The notes: generated by a model from the sequence alone, not told the origin. A DNA stretch of 64,000 bases from Shewanella polaris (GCF_006385555.1 NZ_CP041036.1:1860001-1924000), one strand, 5' to 3'. Shown: positions 36,931 through 47,155, numbered from the stretch's first letter. Program-made: numbers and translations.

Positions 36931-37563
36931 ATGGCATGTATGGTTTCGCAAGTAAGTGAAGCAATGCTGGATGTGATCGCAGATGCGTTAGTCGAAAAGG
37001 GTTACATCCTTTTATCTGACATCATTCCTGAGTATGTAAGCTCAGCTTTGCTTGTAAAAATGCATGCTGAACAAGACATAAATTTTAAAAAAGCCGCTAT
37101 CGGACGTGGTGTTGAACAACAAATCAACAGTGACATTCGTTCGGATAAAATCAGTTGGTTAGAAGAACAAGATCATGTTGACCGTGAATATTTAGCGATT
37201 ATGAGCCAATTGAAAGATGGTTTAAACCGACGTCTATTTATGGGGTTATTTGATTTTGAAAGTCATTATGCTGTTTATGAACCGGGTGGTTTTTATAAAA
37301 AACACGTCGATGCACTTAGTGGTAGCCAAAATCGTATTTTATCAACAGTATTTTTTTTGAATCCTGATTGGCACAACAATGACGGCGGTGAATTGATTAT
37401 TTATGATGAAGCCGATTTCCCCTTAGAAGTGATTAATCCGCAAATGGGCACTTTGGTGCTGTTTTTAAGTGAACGATTCCCACATGAAGTTAGGCCGACA
37501 ATGAAAACCCGCAATAGTATTGCTGGTTGGTTTAGAGTGAGTCACGCCAATCACGGTTTTTGA
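36931..37563 (+). CDS. 2-oxoglutarate/Fe(II) dioxygenase family protein
   Basis: About 210 residues. The iron ligands are HVD in FYKKHVDALSG and the later His in ERFPHEVRP, with the 2-oxoglutarate arginine in KTRNSIAGWFR. This is the prolyl-hydroxylase-like branch (YEPGGFYKKHVD). Hydroxylation of a protein residue or small molecule is expected. The ribosome site is weak and the start uncertain: ATG at 36931, 36940 or 36964 are all possible, and a TTG at 36895 would add 12 residues. It stands alone after the SulP gene. Confidence 0.85.
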   Translation: MACMVSQVSEAMLDVIADALVEKGYILLSDIIPEYVSSALLVKMHAEQDINFKKAAIGRGVEQQINSDIRSDKISWLEEQDHVDREYLAIMSQLKDGLNRRLFMGLFDFESHYAVYEPGGFYKKHVDALSGSQNRILSTVFFLNPDWHNNDGGELIIYDEADFPLEVINPQMGTLVLFLSERFPHEVRPTMKTRNSIAGWFRVSHANHGF

Positions 37564-37736
37564 TCAAGCGATTACGTGCTTCTCGATACCTATTTGGCAA
37601 TCGCTATTTATTAATAGCATTTAATCTTACGATAAGAATACTGTTTTACACTATTGATGAAAAACATTGCTGTTACTAGCTGTAAATCTATATGCAGTTA
37701 AGGTAATGTAACCTTTTACATTAGAGGAACGTTAAT

Positions 37737-38357
37737 TTGAGCTGGATTAATAGACTAGATTGCTTGATAGGCGAACATGTGATTTTAGAGCCGCTGTCAT
37801 TAGATCACGTTCCTGGTTTAACTCTAGCTGCCAGCGATGGTGAGTTATGGAAGCTGTGGTTTACACAAATTCCCAATGCCGAAGGCATGAAAGCGTATGT
37901 TGAATATGCTTTAACCTGCGAAAATAATGGTGAAGCGGTTGCGTTTGCAGTACGTGATAAAGTCTCTGGAAATATCATCGGTTGTACTCGCATTTGCCAC
38001 TGGGACCAACCGAATCGCAGACTCGAAATTGGCTACACTTGGTATGCGAAATCCTATCAACGCAGTGCCATTAATACTGAATCCAAATTATTGTTACTCC
38101 GTTATGCATTTAACACTTTAGATGCAATTGCCGTTGAGTTCAGAACGCATTGGTGCAATCACGCCTCTCGAAATGCTATTGAGCGTTTGGGGGCAAAGCA
38201 AGATGGCATATTACGCAATCATAAAATTCAAGCAGACGGGACTATTCGTGACACGGTGATATTTTCGATTATTGAAACCGAATGGCCTCAAGTTGAACAT
38301 TTTTTAACATCTCGTTTAGCGCATTATCAATTGTTAACATTATCTACTACTTTCTAA
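37737..38357 (+). CDS. GNAT-family N-acetyltransferase (RimJ/RimL-like)
   Basis: 206 residues of the Acetyltransf_3 type. Seen: LEPLSLDHVPGL at the N terminus, VSGNIIGCTRICHWDQPNRR, LEIGYTWYAKSYQRSAINTE (acetyl-CoA loop region), and CNHASRNAIERLGAKQDGIL, the conserved SRNAIERLGAK block. It should acetylate a protein N terminus or a small amine with acetyl-CoA. The start codon is TTG, preceded by GAGGAA eight bases upstream, a strong site. A small secreted-protein gene follows 19 bp later and may be co-transcribed. Confidence 0.9.
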   Translation: MSWINRLDCLIGEHVILEPLSLDHVPGLTLAASDGELWKLWFTQIPNAEGMKAYVEYALTCENNGEAVAFAVRDKVSGNIIGCTRICHWDQPNRRLEIGYTWYAKSYQRSAINTESKLLLLRYAFNTLDAIAVEFRTHWCNHASRNAIERLGAKQDGILRNHKIQADGTIRDTVIFSIIETEWPQVEHFLTSRLAHYQLLTLSTTF

Positions 38358-38376
38358 AAGACGAAGGGAAACAACC

Positions 38377-38781
38377 ATGAACAAACCTGCTATGTGGATT
38401 TTTACGGTATCGGCTATGTGTGTGAGTATCACTGCACAAGCGGAAAGTGCAGCAGAAAAAGCATTTACTGATGAGTTACTTGAATGTGCAGCATATTATC
38501 AAATTAGTTCAGAAGCGATAGGCGCGATGAATGCTCCACAAATGAAAGCTGTGGGAGAGCGTTTAAAAACCTCTGCAGTTGATGCCGTGAAGATTGCTGG
38601 TAAGTATCGTGACCCTGCACAAGTTGATAAAGATGTAGTAACAGCTAAACAAAAACAAATTGCTCAACTAGGTGGGTCTAATAACTTAGGCGGCTTGATG
38701 TCAAAATACAAAGATTCTTGTAAATCGATAGTGACTGACCCACAAAAACGTTTAGATTATTGGACTATGGCAACAATGTAA
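38377..38781 (+). CDS. Secreted protein of unknown function
   Basis: 134 residues with a Sec signal peptide (cleavage after AQA, about residue 22). The mature domain is helical with two cysteines (ELLECAAYY and YKDSCKSIV) that could form a disulfide, placing it in the periplasm. The pattern of an early Cys in a helix with AAYY recalls small periplasmic proteins common in marine gammaproteobacteria, but I cannot name the family. GAAGGG upstream supports the start. A terminator follows. Confidence 0.7.
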   Translation: MNKPAMWIFTVSAMCVSITAQAESAAEKAFTDELLECAAYYQISSEAIGAMNAPQMKAVGERLKTSAVDAVKIAGKYRDPAQVDKDVVTAKQKQIAQLGGSNNLGGLMSKYKDSCKSIVTDPQKRLDYWTMATM

Positions 38782-38800
38782 TGGGTTACTAAGTCTTTAG

Positions 38801-38840
38801 AAAATAACCACATTGAAGTTATTCAAGTGGTTATTTTTTT
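38801..38840. terminator. Bidirectional terminator
   Basis: AAAATAACCACATTGAA pairs with TTCAAGTGGTTATTTT with one bulged base, followed by a T-run. It lies between convergent genes and overlaps the last codons of ydbL. Confidence 0.88.
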
Positions 38841-39163
38841 ATCCATTCGCCTTGTTTTGTTTGGATCATATGTCCTGGTTCTGCTGCTTCAATGGCCTTT
38901 TGTGCTGCAAGTGCAGCAACATTATTAAGGCTAAGACCATTTCGATTAGCGATGATTTGATAATAGTATTTTCGTTTGCTATTGACGCTTAATACCAGCT
39001 GTTTCGCTTCTGGTGAGTCGACAACAATGCCTAAGTAACCATTAGGTTGCTCACCCACGATTCTCGCATTCTTAGCGTCTTGTAATGTCATAGCCCATGC
39101 ATTGGCACACCAGAAGATACTCGCGAAACATATGGCGGTTATTAAAGTGAATGATGATTTCAT
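38831..39163 (-). CDS. ydbL: YdbL family protein (DUF1318)
   Basis: 110 residues. A Sec signal peptide (cleavage after AWA, about residue 24) precedes the DUF1318 domain with LQDAKNARIVGEQPNGYLGI and AAQKAIEAAEPG. It is periplasmic. It is the last gene of a ydbH-ynbE-ydbL set, 14 bp after ynbE. In Enterobacteria YdbL acts with YdbH and YnbE in lipid transport between the two membranes. Confidence 0.9.
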   Translation of the reverse strand: MKSSFTLITAICFASIFWCANAWAMTLQDAKNARIVGEQPNGYLGIVVDSPEAKQLVLSVNSKRKYYYQIIANRNGLSLNNVAALAAQKAIEAAEPGHMIQTKQGEWIKK

Positions 39164-39177
39164 TTAAGAAACTCCCG

Positions 39178-39378
39178 TTAAAATAACTCTTCATTACCAA
39201 GTAGATTCTCGAGATCTTTTTCCACTCTGATTTTAATTTCGTGTTCAATTTTAACGTTTAAATTGATCACAATAGGTTTATCCGGTGGTTCTATTTTTAC
39301 CGTGGGCGTACAGGCGGTTAGCCACAACAATGCCATTGCGGTGGTGCAACTGAGTAAAATTATTGATGAGTATTTCAC
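39178..39378 (-). CDS. ynbE: YnbE-like outer-membrane lipoprotein
   Basis: 66 residues. A signal with lipobox LTAC (cysteine about residue 23) is followed by TPTVKIEPPDKPIVINLNVK, the conserved YnbE segment, and a charged helix. It is expected to be lipid-anchored in the outer membrane and to extend the beta-groove of YdbH there. It lies 21 bp after ydbH. Confidence 0.9.
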   Translation of the reverse strand: MKYSSIILLSCTTAMALLWLTACTPTVKIEPPDKPIVINLNVKIEHEIKIRVEKDLENLLGNEELF

Positions 39379-39399
39379 GTGGGCTATCCTTTTATGCTG

Positions 39400-42300
39400 C
39401 TATTGAACTTTGATTTCAATTTGGTTCTGTATCTTATTGCCAACTTGCGTGCTTCGGTACAACTGAATTAAGTTTTCTTGGTGGGTGTAATTAAGATGAA
39501 CAGGGCGTTCAACCCCACGACTGTTTCCTTTTACACCAATGTTGATCACTGCATCCCCGTTGGGCGTCATATCAAACGTGCTTGCTAGTTCACTGTAGTT
39601 TAAATGCTCAAGGGCGGTAAAGACCAATTCAAGATAAGGCTGAGATAATTCTAGTCGATCAATTGCAGGGTTTCCGGCAACTTCAATTAATCCACCTGGT
39701 GCTCGTGCTGCGAGTTTCCCGCCTGCAATAGTGACTTTACCATCAACCAGTTCAGCAGGTAATACTCCATCAAATAAACCATTTGCTTTAACGCCTACCT
39801 GAGGTTGCTCTTGTAAAAATTTCTCTAAACTTAAGCCTTGTAACAATAGGTATCCATAGGATTTATCTTGCAGCTTGAGTACAAATTCAGGTAATAAAAA
39901 ACGTCCATCTAACATATCACCACTGGCGGTAAGACTGACATTCGTTTCACTTAATCCAGTAACTTGTTGTAACCAGTTGGTCGGGGTTTTGTTTCCGTCT
40001 TTATTGAGTTCTATATCAGCATTTAAATTCAGGTTTGTCAGCGACAATCCCAACTTGGCTTGCTGTAAACTGATTGCTGTCTGTGGGCAAACTAATTGAC
40101 TGTGAGCAAAGTGTTTTTCGGCTGCAGGAGTATTGGGACCATCGTGAATTTGCTGCCAATTAAATTGGCATTGGGCAAATACGTCACCGCCATTAAATGA
40201 CTTATCTTGCCATTGTCCTGACAAGGATGATAACTGTTGTTGAATTTTCATTTCAAACTGGCTGGTGTTGTCTATTTCACTCAGTGCAAAACCAGCCACG
40301 AGTTTACTGTGACCCTGAATTGTAAAATCATTGGGTAAAGGTTGGACTTTTTGCAATGTTTTTAGTGCGGTTTCAATGTCGGTATCAAAGGTCCATTGGC
40401 CTGCGAGTGATAACGGACTTTTACTATCTGCAAATTTCAATAAGTGATAACTGCTTAAGTTAAGCGTATCTAATTGCCACTGCTCACTTCCCACTAACAA
40501 TCCTTTGGACAAATTGAGCTGCTGAGTGACTTTTATATTATTAAGAGCAAGCAGTGGTTGACGGCGGTTTTTTCCCTGTTGCTTAGTGATATCGAGTTTG
40601 CTGATACGCCAAGTTATGTCATTAGTTGTAGGTTTTTGTAACCAACGTTCTAGCGACTTTTCGATGGATTCATCCAGATGTATTGCTAGCGCTATGCCTT
40701 GATTGATAGCTATATCGGTTTTATTAACCGAGGCTAATATGGTCGACAGTTTACTTTTGTCCGTTTGGGTTGTTTGCTGGACAATAAGTTGGCCAACTTG
40801 CAGCGTAAACGGAGACAGATTCAGTTGAGTATTTTTTTGTTTGAATGCCATGGTCGAAGTGTCATTAAGAACAAGTAAGAATGACCCCAATTGTGCAGAC
40901 GTTTTTTTGGTCTGTTTGTTATGTTGTTCATTATCACTGGTCATACTGCTAAAGATACTCGTGTTATTCACGGCTACGTTGGAGCTTGGCAGTAATGACA
41001 GTTCGAGTAGATGTTGTTGTCGCTGGAATATTTTACCAACTAAATTGACCTTCGCATCTGACAAGGATAACTGTTCAAAAGGGATCTCAGGAAATAAAGT
41101 TTTAATATCAATAGTAATTGGAGTCACTAGAGATGCCGATACGGGAGTATTTTCACTAACGGTTACGGTAGTGTCGTTTTTGCTGAGAGTTTGAACTAGT
41201 GGTTGTTCTGGCTTGTCTGTTGTTTCAAGGGGCGACAATGTCATACCCCAGTCGAAATCACTGCTAAATTGTTGGTGGCTGTTGAATATAGTGTGCGCCA
41301 GTTTCAATTTGCTTTGGAGTAATAACCCTTTAATGCTAACGCTCAAGTCAGGGATTGATGCTTGTATTGGTAGATCATCATTTTGTAGCGGGATTACGAC
41401 TTCAATAGGATAAGCCATAGCTACATCGATGCTGGCTAACTGAGAAGTTGATTTTGGGGTTAACTTATCAATGATATGAACTATTTGATTAGCGTTTTCA
41501 TCGGCTAATAATGAAATTAACTTATTTCTGTCTTCTTGTGAGGGCGATAGTTGATAGTTTAGCGGGGCAATATCAAGCTTTATCGCGAACGCATCAGTGG
41601 TTTTACTCTTATCTAAAGAGGCTGCTACAGGGTAGTTACCTAAATTAAGCATCGCTTTAACCGGTTGTTGCGGCGTAAAATAAACACTGGGCCACAGTGG
41701 TGAGTGCAGGGATAATCCATCTATTGATTGTTGACTGCTCATCTCGCCGCTGATTAAGTCAATTTTACTGTTGGCAGTCCATTGACCTTCAATGGTCACT
41801 TGCTGTTGATGAATGGGTTGCAGTATTTTTGAAAGCTGTTTGTGCAAACCATAAAGCATATTATTGCTTTGTGGACCCTGTGAGTTTTGCTTACTGCTTA
41901 ATAGATTTAAATATTGTTCTAATGACTCAAGCCCTTGATAACTTAAACCTAAATCAACAAGTGTATTAAATTGCCAAGCTTGTTTACCTAAGCTGGCATC
42001 GAGACTGAATAGCGGAAAATCGTTAAAACGCCATAACGTATCGAGCTGGCCATTTTGGGTCAACGTTAATTTATCCATCTTTAAAGTATGTTGCTGTGTT
42101 TTATCTTTATCTAATGCAGGTAACTTAATGGTAATCGCGCCTAGATCTATCATGGGTAATTTGGCGAGGTTAAGTTGTAATGTGGCAGGGGATTCTTCTG
42201 TTTGTTGTGATTGACGAATAAAAAAGCTATCACCTAAATCAACATAGACACTTTGGGTTTTGATGCTGACAATATCTTCGGCATTGATTTGTTGATTTTT

Positions 42301-42570
42301 AAGGACTTCGAGACTGTCTCGTAATTCAAGATTAAATTCTTGGATGGCAATATGGCTGTCTTCGACTTTTAGAATGAGTCGAGGAATGTGAATATGATCT
42401 AATGACACATATTCAGCATCGAAATTGAGCACTTCAATATGATTTTCGGCTAATAAGTTGTTGAGTATTTTAACCGTAAGTGGTTTGGCATTTTCAATAA
42501 TGACCCACACTAAAGCGACTGTGCAAAACAGGATAAAGAGTAAAATCTTGTTAAGGGTAAATATGCGCAA
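39400..42570 (-). CDS. ydbH: YdbH family intermembrane phospholipid transport protein
   Basis: 1056 residues, longer than the roughly 880-residue E. coli protein. An N-terminal membrane helix (about 8-24) is followed by a very long beta-strand-rich periplasmic region and, at the C terminus, the conserved block VDGKVTIAGGKLAARAPGG, LEHLNYSELASTFDMTPNGD and INIGVKGNSRG. This is the AsmA-like/TamB-like bridge class. With TamB and YhdP, YdbH moves phospholipids to the outer membrane. Several Ser/Gln-rich loops (about 450-600) account for the extra length. It heads the three-gene operon. Confidence 0.9.
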   Translation of the reverse strand: MRIFTLNKILLFILFCTVALVWVIIENAKPLTVKILNNLLAENHIEVLNFDAEYVSLDHIHIPRLILKVEDSHIAIQEFNLELRDSLEVLKNQQINAEDIVSIKTQSVYVDLGDSFFIRQSQQTEESPATLQLNLAKLPMIDLGAITIKLPALDKDKTQQHTLKMDKLTLTQNGQLDTLWRFNDFPLFSLDASLGKQAWQFNTLVDLGLSYQGLESLEQYLNLLSSKQNSQGPQSNNMLYGLHKQLSKILQPIHQQQVTIEGQWTANSKIDLISGEMSSQQSIDGLSLHSPLWPSVYFTPQQPVKAMLNLGNYPVAASLDKSKTTDAFAIKLDIAPLNYQLSPSQEDRNKLISLLADENANQIVHIIDKLTPKSTSQLASIDVAMAYPIEVVIPLQNDDLPIQASIPDLSVSIKGLLLQSKLKLAHTIFNSHQQFSSDFDWGMTLSPLETTDKPEQPLVQTLSKNDTTVTVSENTPVSASLVTPITIDIKTLFPEIPFEQLSLSDAKVNLVGKIFQRQQHLLELSLLPSSNVAVNNTSIFSSMTSDNEQHNKQTKKTSAQLGSFLLVLNDTSTMAFKQKNTQLNLSPFTLQVGQLIVQQTTQTDKSKLSTILASVNKTDIAINQGIALAIHLDESIEKSLERWLQKPTTNDITWRISKLDITKQQGKNRRQPLLALNNIKVTQQLNLSKGLLVGSEQWQLDTLNLSSYHLLKFADSKSPLSLAGQWTFDTDIETALKTLQKVQPLPNDFTIQGHSKLVAGFALSEIDNTSQFEMKIQQQLSSLSGQWQDKSFNGGDVFAQCQFNWQQIHDGPNTPAAEKHFAHSQLVCPQTAISLQQAKLGLSLTNLNLNADIELNKDGNKTPTNWLQQVTGLSETNVSLTASGDMLDGRFLLPEFVLKLQDKSYGYLLLQGLSLEKFLQEQPQVGVKANGLFDGVLPAELVDGKVTIAGGKLAARAPGGLIEVAGNPAIDRLELSQPYLELVFTALEHLNYSELASTFDMTPNGDAVINIGVKGNSRGVERPVHLNYTHQENLIQLYRSTQVGNKIQNQIEIKVQ

Positions 42571-42905
42571 TAGTGACTCGCTTTACATTTTCTTGTTCAT
42601 TGATAACGATGTGCTCGTCAATAATATTGTTGTTATATAAGATTGATTAACATCTCTCATGTTAACAATTCTAGTCGTTATCTGATTATTAAACGAAATA
42701 AATTATCCATATGCGGTTGTTGATTAAACCGCTTTTGTAAATGCGATATTATTGGCTAGTGAATAATTCAATTCAACTAATAAACAGTTAGTTGTCTAAT
42801 ATTATGACCATTAAAAACATTCATTAGCTTAGCATGGTATTAGCAACATATTGCAAAATATAATACATTATTAATTTAGGTTAAATGTAGTGTTAATCCA
42901 AATAA
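42571..42905. other. Intergenic region between ydbH and cdd
   Basis: 335 bp, A/T-rich, without a gene. It carries the ydbH promoter region on the minus strand; no specific operator is evident. Confidence 0.4.
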
Positions 42906-42929
42906 AAAAGGCGCTGATTAGCGCCTTTA
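42906..42929. terminator. Rho-independent terminator of cdd
   Basis: AAAGGCGC pairs with GCGCCTTT across six bases, with A- and T-runs at the two sides. Confidence 0.85.
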
Positions 42930-42980
42930 GTTTGTCGGAATTAAGGAGGGTACTCTTTTAGATAACGAGCTTGCAGTTAT

Positions 42981-43877
42981 TTATTCTTGCAATGGCTCTA
43001 CAACAACATGTTGCAGTTCAACGGGTGCGATTGCATGCAAGGCATCCATTGCTGCACCGACTAAACTGATTTTTCCAACAGATGATTCTACTAATACAGC
43101 ACGCTTTATTTCGCAGTATTGGCGGTTATGGCGGATTAAATTGGATAATGCCATTTGCATCGGTTGCATTGATGGGTTAAATGCCGCATTTTCGGCATAG
43201 CGGCCGCAAAAAGTGGCTCCATCGCTGGTCTCTAATACCACTGCTGCATTGCAATTGGTATAGGGAGCATAACTGAGTCCCATCTGGTCAATGGCTTCTA
43301 TGATCATTGGGTCATCAGAATCGCAGCAGAATTCTTGTTCACGTTTGCATAATAGTGGCACGGTCACGTCTAAATCGGCAGGTCCAAAGGCATAGGGTAA
43401 GTAATGTGCCAAGGTTTGAGTTTCTTGTTGTGGTAGATGAATGTTAATTTTACTGCCGTTAACAAGTTCATTCATAAATTGACGACAGTGACCGCAGGGA
43501 CTGAAATTAATAATAATATCTACAATTTCTGTCTCACCACCTAACCAAGCATGGCTGATGGCACTTTGTTCAGCATGTACTGAGTGGAATAATGCTTCAC
43601 CGGGTAATTCTAGATTCGCCCCCATGTAAAAGTCGCCACTGGCACCTTTTACAATAGCGCCAACATAAAATTCACTTATAGGTGGATTGGCCAGTGCAGC
43701 AGCAATAGGTAATAACGCCATGAGTACTTGTTGCTCTGTTTGACCACTGGCGTTAACCAAAATCGCAAATTGTTCTTTAGCAATATGACCGCAAAATTGG
43801 TCATTCAATAATGGCACTAGCGCAGTGGCCAAAGGCTTGTCTAGTTGAGTAATGCTGTCTAAAAATCTATTTTGCAT
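42981..43877 (-). CDS. cdd: Cytidine deaminase
   Basis: 298 residues, the long E. coli-type dimeric enzyme. It deaminates cytidine and deoxycytidine for pyrimidine salvage. The zinc and catalytic residues are in [13 protein letters not shown] (His and proton-shuttle Glu) and [13 protein letters not shown] (two Cys). The C-terminal half is the degenerate second deaminase domain ([16 protein letters not shown] onward). AAGGA eight bases upstream supports the start. It is followed by its own terminator; sbcB lies 45 bp upstream on the same strand. Confidence 0.95.
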   Translation of the reverse strand: MQNRFLDSITQLDKPLATALVPLLNDQFCGHIAKEQFAILVNASGQTEQQVLMALLPIAAALANPPISEFYVGAIVKGASGDFYMGANLELPGEALFHSVHAEQSAISHAWLGGETEIVDIIINFSPCGHCRQFMNELVNGSKINIHLPQQETQTLAHYLPYAFGPADLDVTVPLLCKREQEFCCDSDDPMIIEAIDQMGLSYAPYTNCNAAVVLETSDGATFCGRYAENAAFNPSMQPMQMALSNLIRHNRQYCEIKRAVLVESSVGKISLVGAAMDALHAIAPVELQHVVVEPLQE

Positions 43878-43922
43878 TCCCTTAATCCTTAGATGAAATA
43901 AATCGGGTAAAGTGAAAGTTCA

Positions 43923-45338
43923 CTATAATGACTGTAAGTATTGATATAGGGCTTTTAATAGCTTTTGTTTATGTTCATTCTCGCTGGTTTCTTCGACCAA
44001 GTTCTCGAGTTTTATCACATAATCAGGATCTGATAATCGTTGTTGGCAGAATTCACGCCATTTGCGTGCCTCATTGTCGCTTAATGTTTCTGGGTAGTTA
44101 CGAGCCCGGAAACGAAACAACATTTCATTGATCCGCGGATCATCGAATTGTAATGCTAATGCCGCTAAATTGTGTGGTGCCGTGTGGCAAATAATATCCA
44201 TTTTAGCTTTATCGGCATGGCTGAAAAATCCCCCGCTATAAAGCATTAAATCTGGATCCGTAATGGGTTTACGATCTGATTCAAGTTCAAACACTTGGTT
44301 AAGCTTTTCACGCAATTCGGGATGGTTTTTTAAGCGTTTATATTGTTCACGCGCAAATGCTTTATCAAACTGTAATTTTACAGCCACTTCGTCGTCAAGT
44401 AATTTTGGCGAACCAATGAATGGACATTTATTGAGATGGATTTGTTTTAATGGAATAGCAAGTTCGTTTTCGGCTAAGTTTTGACGAGACGTGTACATGC
44501 GGTCGCTTATTTCTTGAGCTGACAATTCCAACAATGGCGAGATATCCATGGCCAAATTAACGCAAATAACCGCGTTTTTATTAGTCGGATGGTATGCAAC
44601 AGGCGCGATTAACGTAGTACAACCTTGTAATGCACTAATTTTTGAGCTGACATGAACCAAGGGTTGCATTTTTAATACATCAATATGGTCCGCAACCGCT
44701 TGTTTACGTCTTAAATTGAAATAGTATTCGTATAGTTTGGGTTGTTTTTGCTTTATCAATTTAGCCATAGCAATGGTTGCATATACATCTGACATCGCAT
44801 CATGGGCTTTTTCATGACTTAAACCATTCGCTTGGGTCAATAATTCCAATTTAAAACTGGGTGAACCATCTTCTTTTAATGGCCAATTAATCCCGTCTGG
44901 ACGAAATGCATAACAAGCTCTAACCAAATCGATAATATCCCAACGTGAATTACCGTTTTGCCATTCTCGAGCGTAAGGATCAATAAAATTACGGTAAAAG
45001 CCGTAACGACTCACTTCATCATCAAAACGTAATGAGTTATAGCCGACTACGCAGGTATTGGGTTGGCTGAATAACGTATTGATACGTTTCATGAACTCAG
45101 CCTCTGGCACGCCTTTAAGATTCGCCAGTTGCGGGGTAATACCGGTAATTAAAATAGCTTCAGGAGACGGTAAGTAGTCGGGTGCGAGTTTGCAATAAAA
45201 GGTTTCAGGTTCGCCGAGAATATTAAGTTCAAGATCGGTTCGAATACCCGCAAACTGTGATGGACGATCTTTACTTGGAATTGCCCCAAATGTTTCGTAA
45301 TCGTGCCAAAATAATGTTGGTTGAATTGCGTTAGTCAT
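43923..45338 (-). CDS. sbcB: Exodeoxyribonuclease I
   Basis: 471 residues of the DEDDh 3'-5' exonuclease family, which degrades single-stranded DNA during repair and recombination. Active-site motifs: FWHDYETFGAIP (Asp and Glu), VVGYNSLRFDDEVSRYGFYR, and AHDAMSDVYATIAMA (His and Asp). The SH3-like and C-terminal domains are present at normal length. I chose the ATG at 45338; an upstream TTG would add two residues, and AAGGATC fits either. It is probably co-transcribed with cdd. Confidence 0.95.
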   Translation of the reverse strand: MTNAIQPTLFWHDYETFGAIPSKDRPSQFAGIRTDLELNILGEPETFYCKLAPDYLPSPEAILITGITPQLANLKGVPEAEFMKRINTLFSQPNTCVVGYNSLRFDDEVSRYGFYRNFIDPYAREWQNGNSRWDIIDLVRACYAFRPDGINWPLKEDGSPSFKLELLTQANGLSHEKAHDAMSDVYATIAMAKLIKQKQPKLYEYYFNLRRKQAVADHIDVLKMQPLVHVSSKISALQGCTTLIAPVAYHPTNKNAVICVNLAMDISPLLELSAQEISDRMYTSRQNLAENELAIPLKQIHLNKCPFIGSPKLLDDEVAVKLQFDKAFAREQYKRLKNHPELREKLNQVFELESDRKPITDPDLMLYSGGFFSHADKAKMDIICHTAPHNLAALALQFDDPRINEMLFRFRARNYPETLSDNEARKWREFCQQRLSDPDYVIKLENLVEETSENEHKQKLLKALYQYLQSL

Positions 45339-45502
45339 AGTCAATATAAGATCCTTTTCGCGATTAAAACCATGTTAACATTTCTCAACATAAAAATGAT
45401 AATGAGATAATGATCAATACAATGTTTCTTGATAGCTTTATATATTGATGACAAATGACGCTCTACTCGTTACAGTTTGGTTAAGTAATAAAGGAATTTC
45501 CA

Positions 45503-46309
45503 ATGCATCATCATGTATATACTCAACCGTGCGTTATTGAAATCACTCAACCGACAGCGTTGACACTTTGCTTACCCGACAGTGTGAGTGATTTATTGGT
45601 ATTATCATCTATGGGCAATCCTTTGGTTGAGTTTGTCGTTAGCCAAGTTAATCACACTCAAGCAACATTAATTATTCGTTTTCAACCGTTCTTAACATCT
45701 ATTTTTGAACATTCGCAGTCATTCGTTGACACGCGTAAACAGCAACGGTGTATAGGGCAAGCGATCAAGTTATACCCTTCAATGGGAATAGCACCTAGAG
45801 TGTGTATTGAACAGCTCAGGAAGGGTTTGACTATTAATATTCACGCTGATGAAAATGTGTATTTTAATTTACCTGCCGACGCTCGTTTTGAATTAGTGAC
45901 ACTAGAAAATGACTTACGATTACTGAGCGAGCCTCAAGCACTCGTGATGGCCAAAGCAATATTAGGGCGTAAGTTTGACTATGATGAGCCATCTAACATG
46001 CTGGCTGTTCATATCAGTGAGTTAGAACAAGTTCGTCGAGATTTACGTGATTATCTTAGTGGCGAATCGGGTAAAATCCATCCTGGAGTGTCAACGGAAC
46101 TATTAAAACTCGATCATTTATTGCAAAATAAGCATCAATGGTTGTTACATACTTATCATCAATCGCTGGAACGTCCCAATTTGGGACGCCCATCGAATGA
46201 ACAACTTTACAATATTGAACAACTACAACGTAAATTAGATTGTTTTGAGCTATTAGCCCCTAAAGATTTGTCGGATATGGTCAATCAACTATGCGATGAC
46301 GATTTTTAA
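45503..46309 (+). CDS. Hypothetical protein
   Basis: 268 residues, no family recognised. The N-terminal third is beta-rich (EITQPTALTLCLPDSVSDLL); the C-terminal half is helical with heptad-like leucines (ISELEQVRRDLRDYLSG, LYNIEQLQRKLDCFELL). There is no signal peptide or membrane segment. AAAGGAA gives a good ribosome site. It is upstream of rlmA by 24 bp and may form an operon with it. Confidence 0.7.
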   Translation: MHHHVYTQPCVIEITQPTALTLCLPDSVSDLLVLSSMGNPLVEFVVSQVNHTQATLIIRFQPFLTSIFEHSQSFVDTRKQQRCIGQAIKLYPSMGIAPRVCIEQLRKGLTINIHADENVYFNLPADARFELVTLENDLRLLSEPQALVMAKAILGRKFDYDEPSNMLAVHISELEQVRRDLRDYLSGESGKIHPGVSTELLKLDHLLQNKHQWLLHTYHQSLERPNLGRPSNEQLYNIEQLQRKLDCFELLAPKDLSDMVNQLCDDDF

Positions 46310-46333
46310 TTTTGAGTAACCTTAGAGTCCTCC

Positions 46334-47155
46334 ATGTCTTATATTTGCCCTATTTGTAACGCCCCATTAGCACAAAAACAGAACACTTGGCAATGTGAAC
46401 AGCGCCATCAATTTGATTGTGCTAAAGAAGGTTACGTTAATTTATTGCCTGTACAAAAAAAGAAAACTAAAGATCCCGGCGATAACAAAGAAATGATGCT
46501 CGCCAGACGAGAGTTTCTTAATCAAGGCTTTTATCAACCCTTAAGCGATAAAGTTAATCAGTTAGCGCTTGAGTACACGAGTGGTGCACAAAAAATACTC
46601 GATATCGGTTGTGGCGAAGGATATTACAGCCATCGATTATTCGAAACGCTACACTCGGTGGTAAAACCCAATTGTGAGCTTTATGGACTTGATATTTCTA
46701 AGTCTGCAATTCGTTATGCGGCTAAGCGCTACTCAGCATTACATTTTTGTGTGGCGAGTGCTTTTGAAATGCCTTTCGCTGATGATAGTTTTGATTTAGC
46801 CATCCGTATTTATGCGCCGTCTAAAATTGAAGAGTTACAGCGTGTAATCAAACCGGGTGGAATACTCATTACTGTTTCTCCTGGACCGATGCATCACTAT
46901 GCTTTAAAACAAAAAATTTATAGTGAACCTAAATTGCACCCACAAGAACCTATGGTGTTAGATGGTTTTACTTACTTAGCTCACCAAGCGTTAGCCTATC
47001 CATTAACATTAACTCGTGCGGAAGATATTGATCACTTTCTTAATATGACTCCCTACGCTTGGAAGTTAAGTGACTCACAGAAGGCACAGATAATAGAGCA
47101 AGGACTCGAGTGTGAGATAGATTTCAAAATTGAAATTCATCAACGCGAACAATAA
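46334..47155 (+). CDS. rlmA: 23S rRNA (guanine-N1)-methyltransferase RlmA
   Basis: 273 residues. The N-terminal zinc finger uses Cys5-x2-Cys8 and Cys21/His25 (SYICPICNAP, CEQRHQFD), then AKEGYVNLLPVQ, a highly conserved RlmA segment. The methyltransferase domain has ILDIGCGEGYYSHRL (SAM loop) and CVASAFEMPFADDSFDLAI. RlmA/RrmA methylates G745 (or G748 in Gram-positives) in hairpin 35 of 23S rRNA. The length is standard. The ribosome site is modest (GAGTCC). Confidence 0.93.
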   Translation: MSYICPICNAPLAQKQNTWQCEQRHQFDCAKEGYVNLLPVQKKKTKDPGDNKEMMLARREFLNQGFYQPLSDKVNQLALEYTSGAQKILDIGCGEGYYSHRLFETLHSVVKPNCELYGLDISKSAIRYAAKRYSALHFCVASAFEMPFADDSFDLAIRIYAPSKIEELQRVIKPGGILITVSPGPMHHYALKQKIYSEPKLHPQEPMVLDGFTYLAHQALAYPLTLTRAEDIDHFLNMTPYAWKLSDSQKAQIIEQGLECEIDFKIEIHQREQ

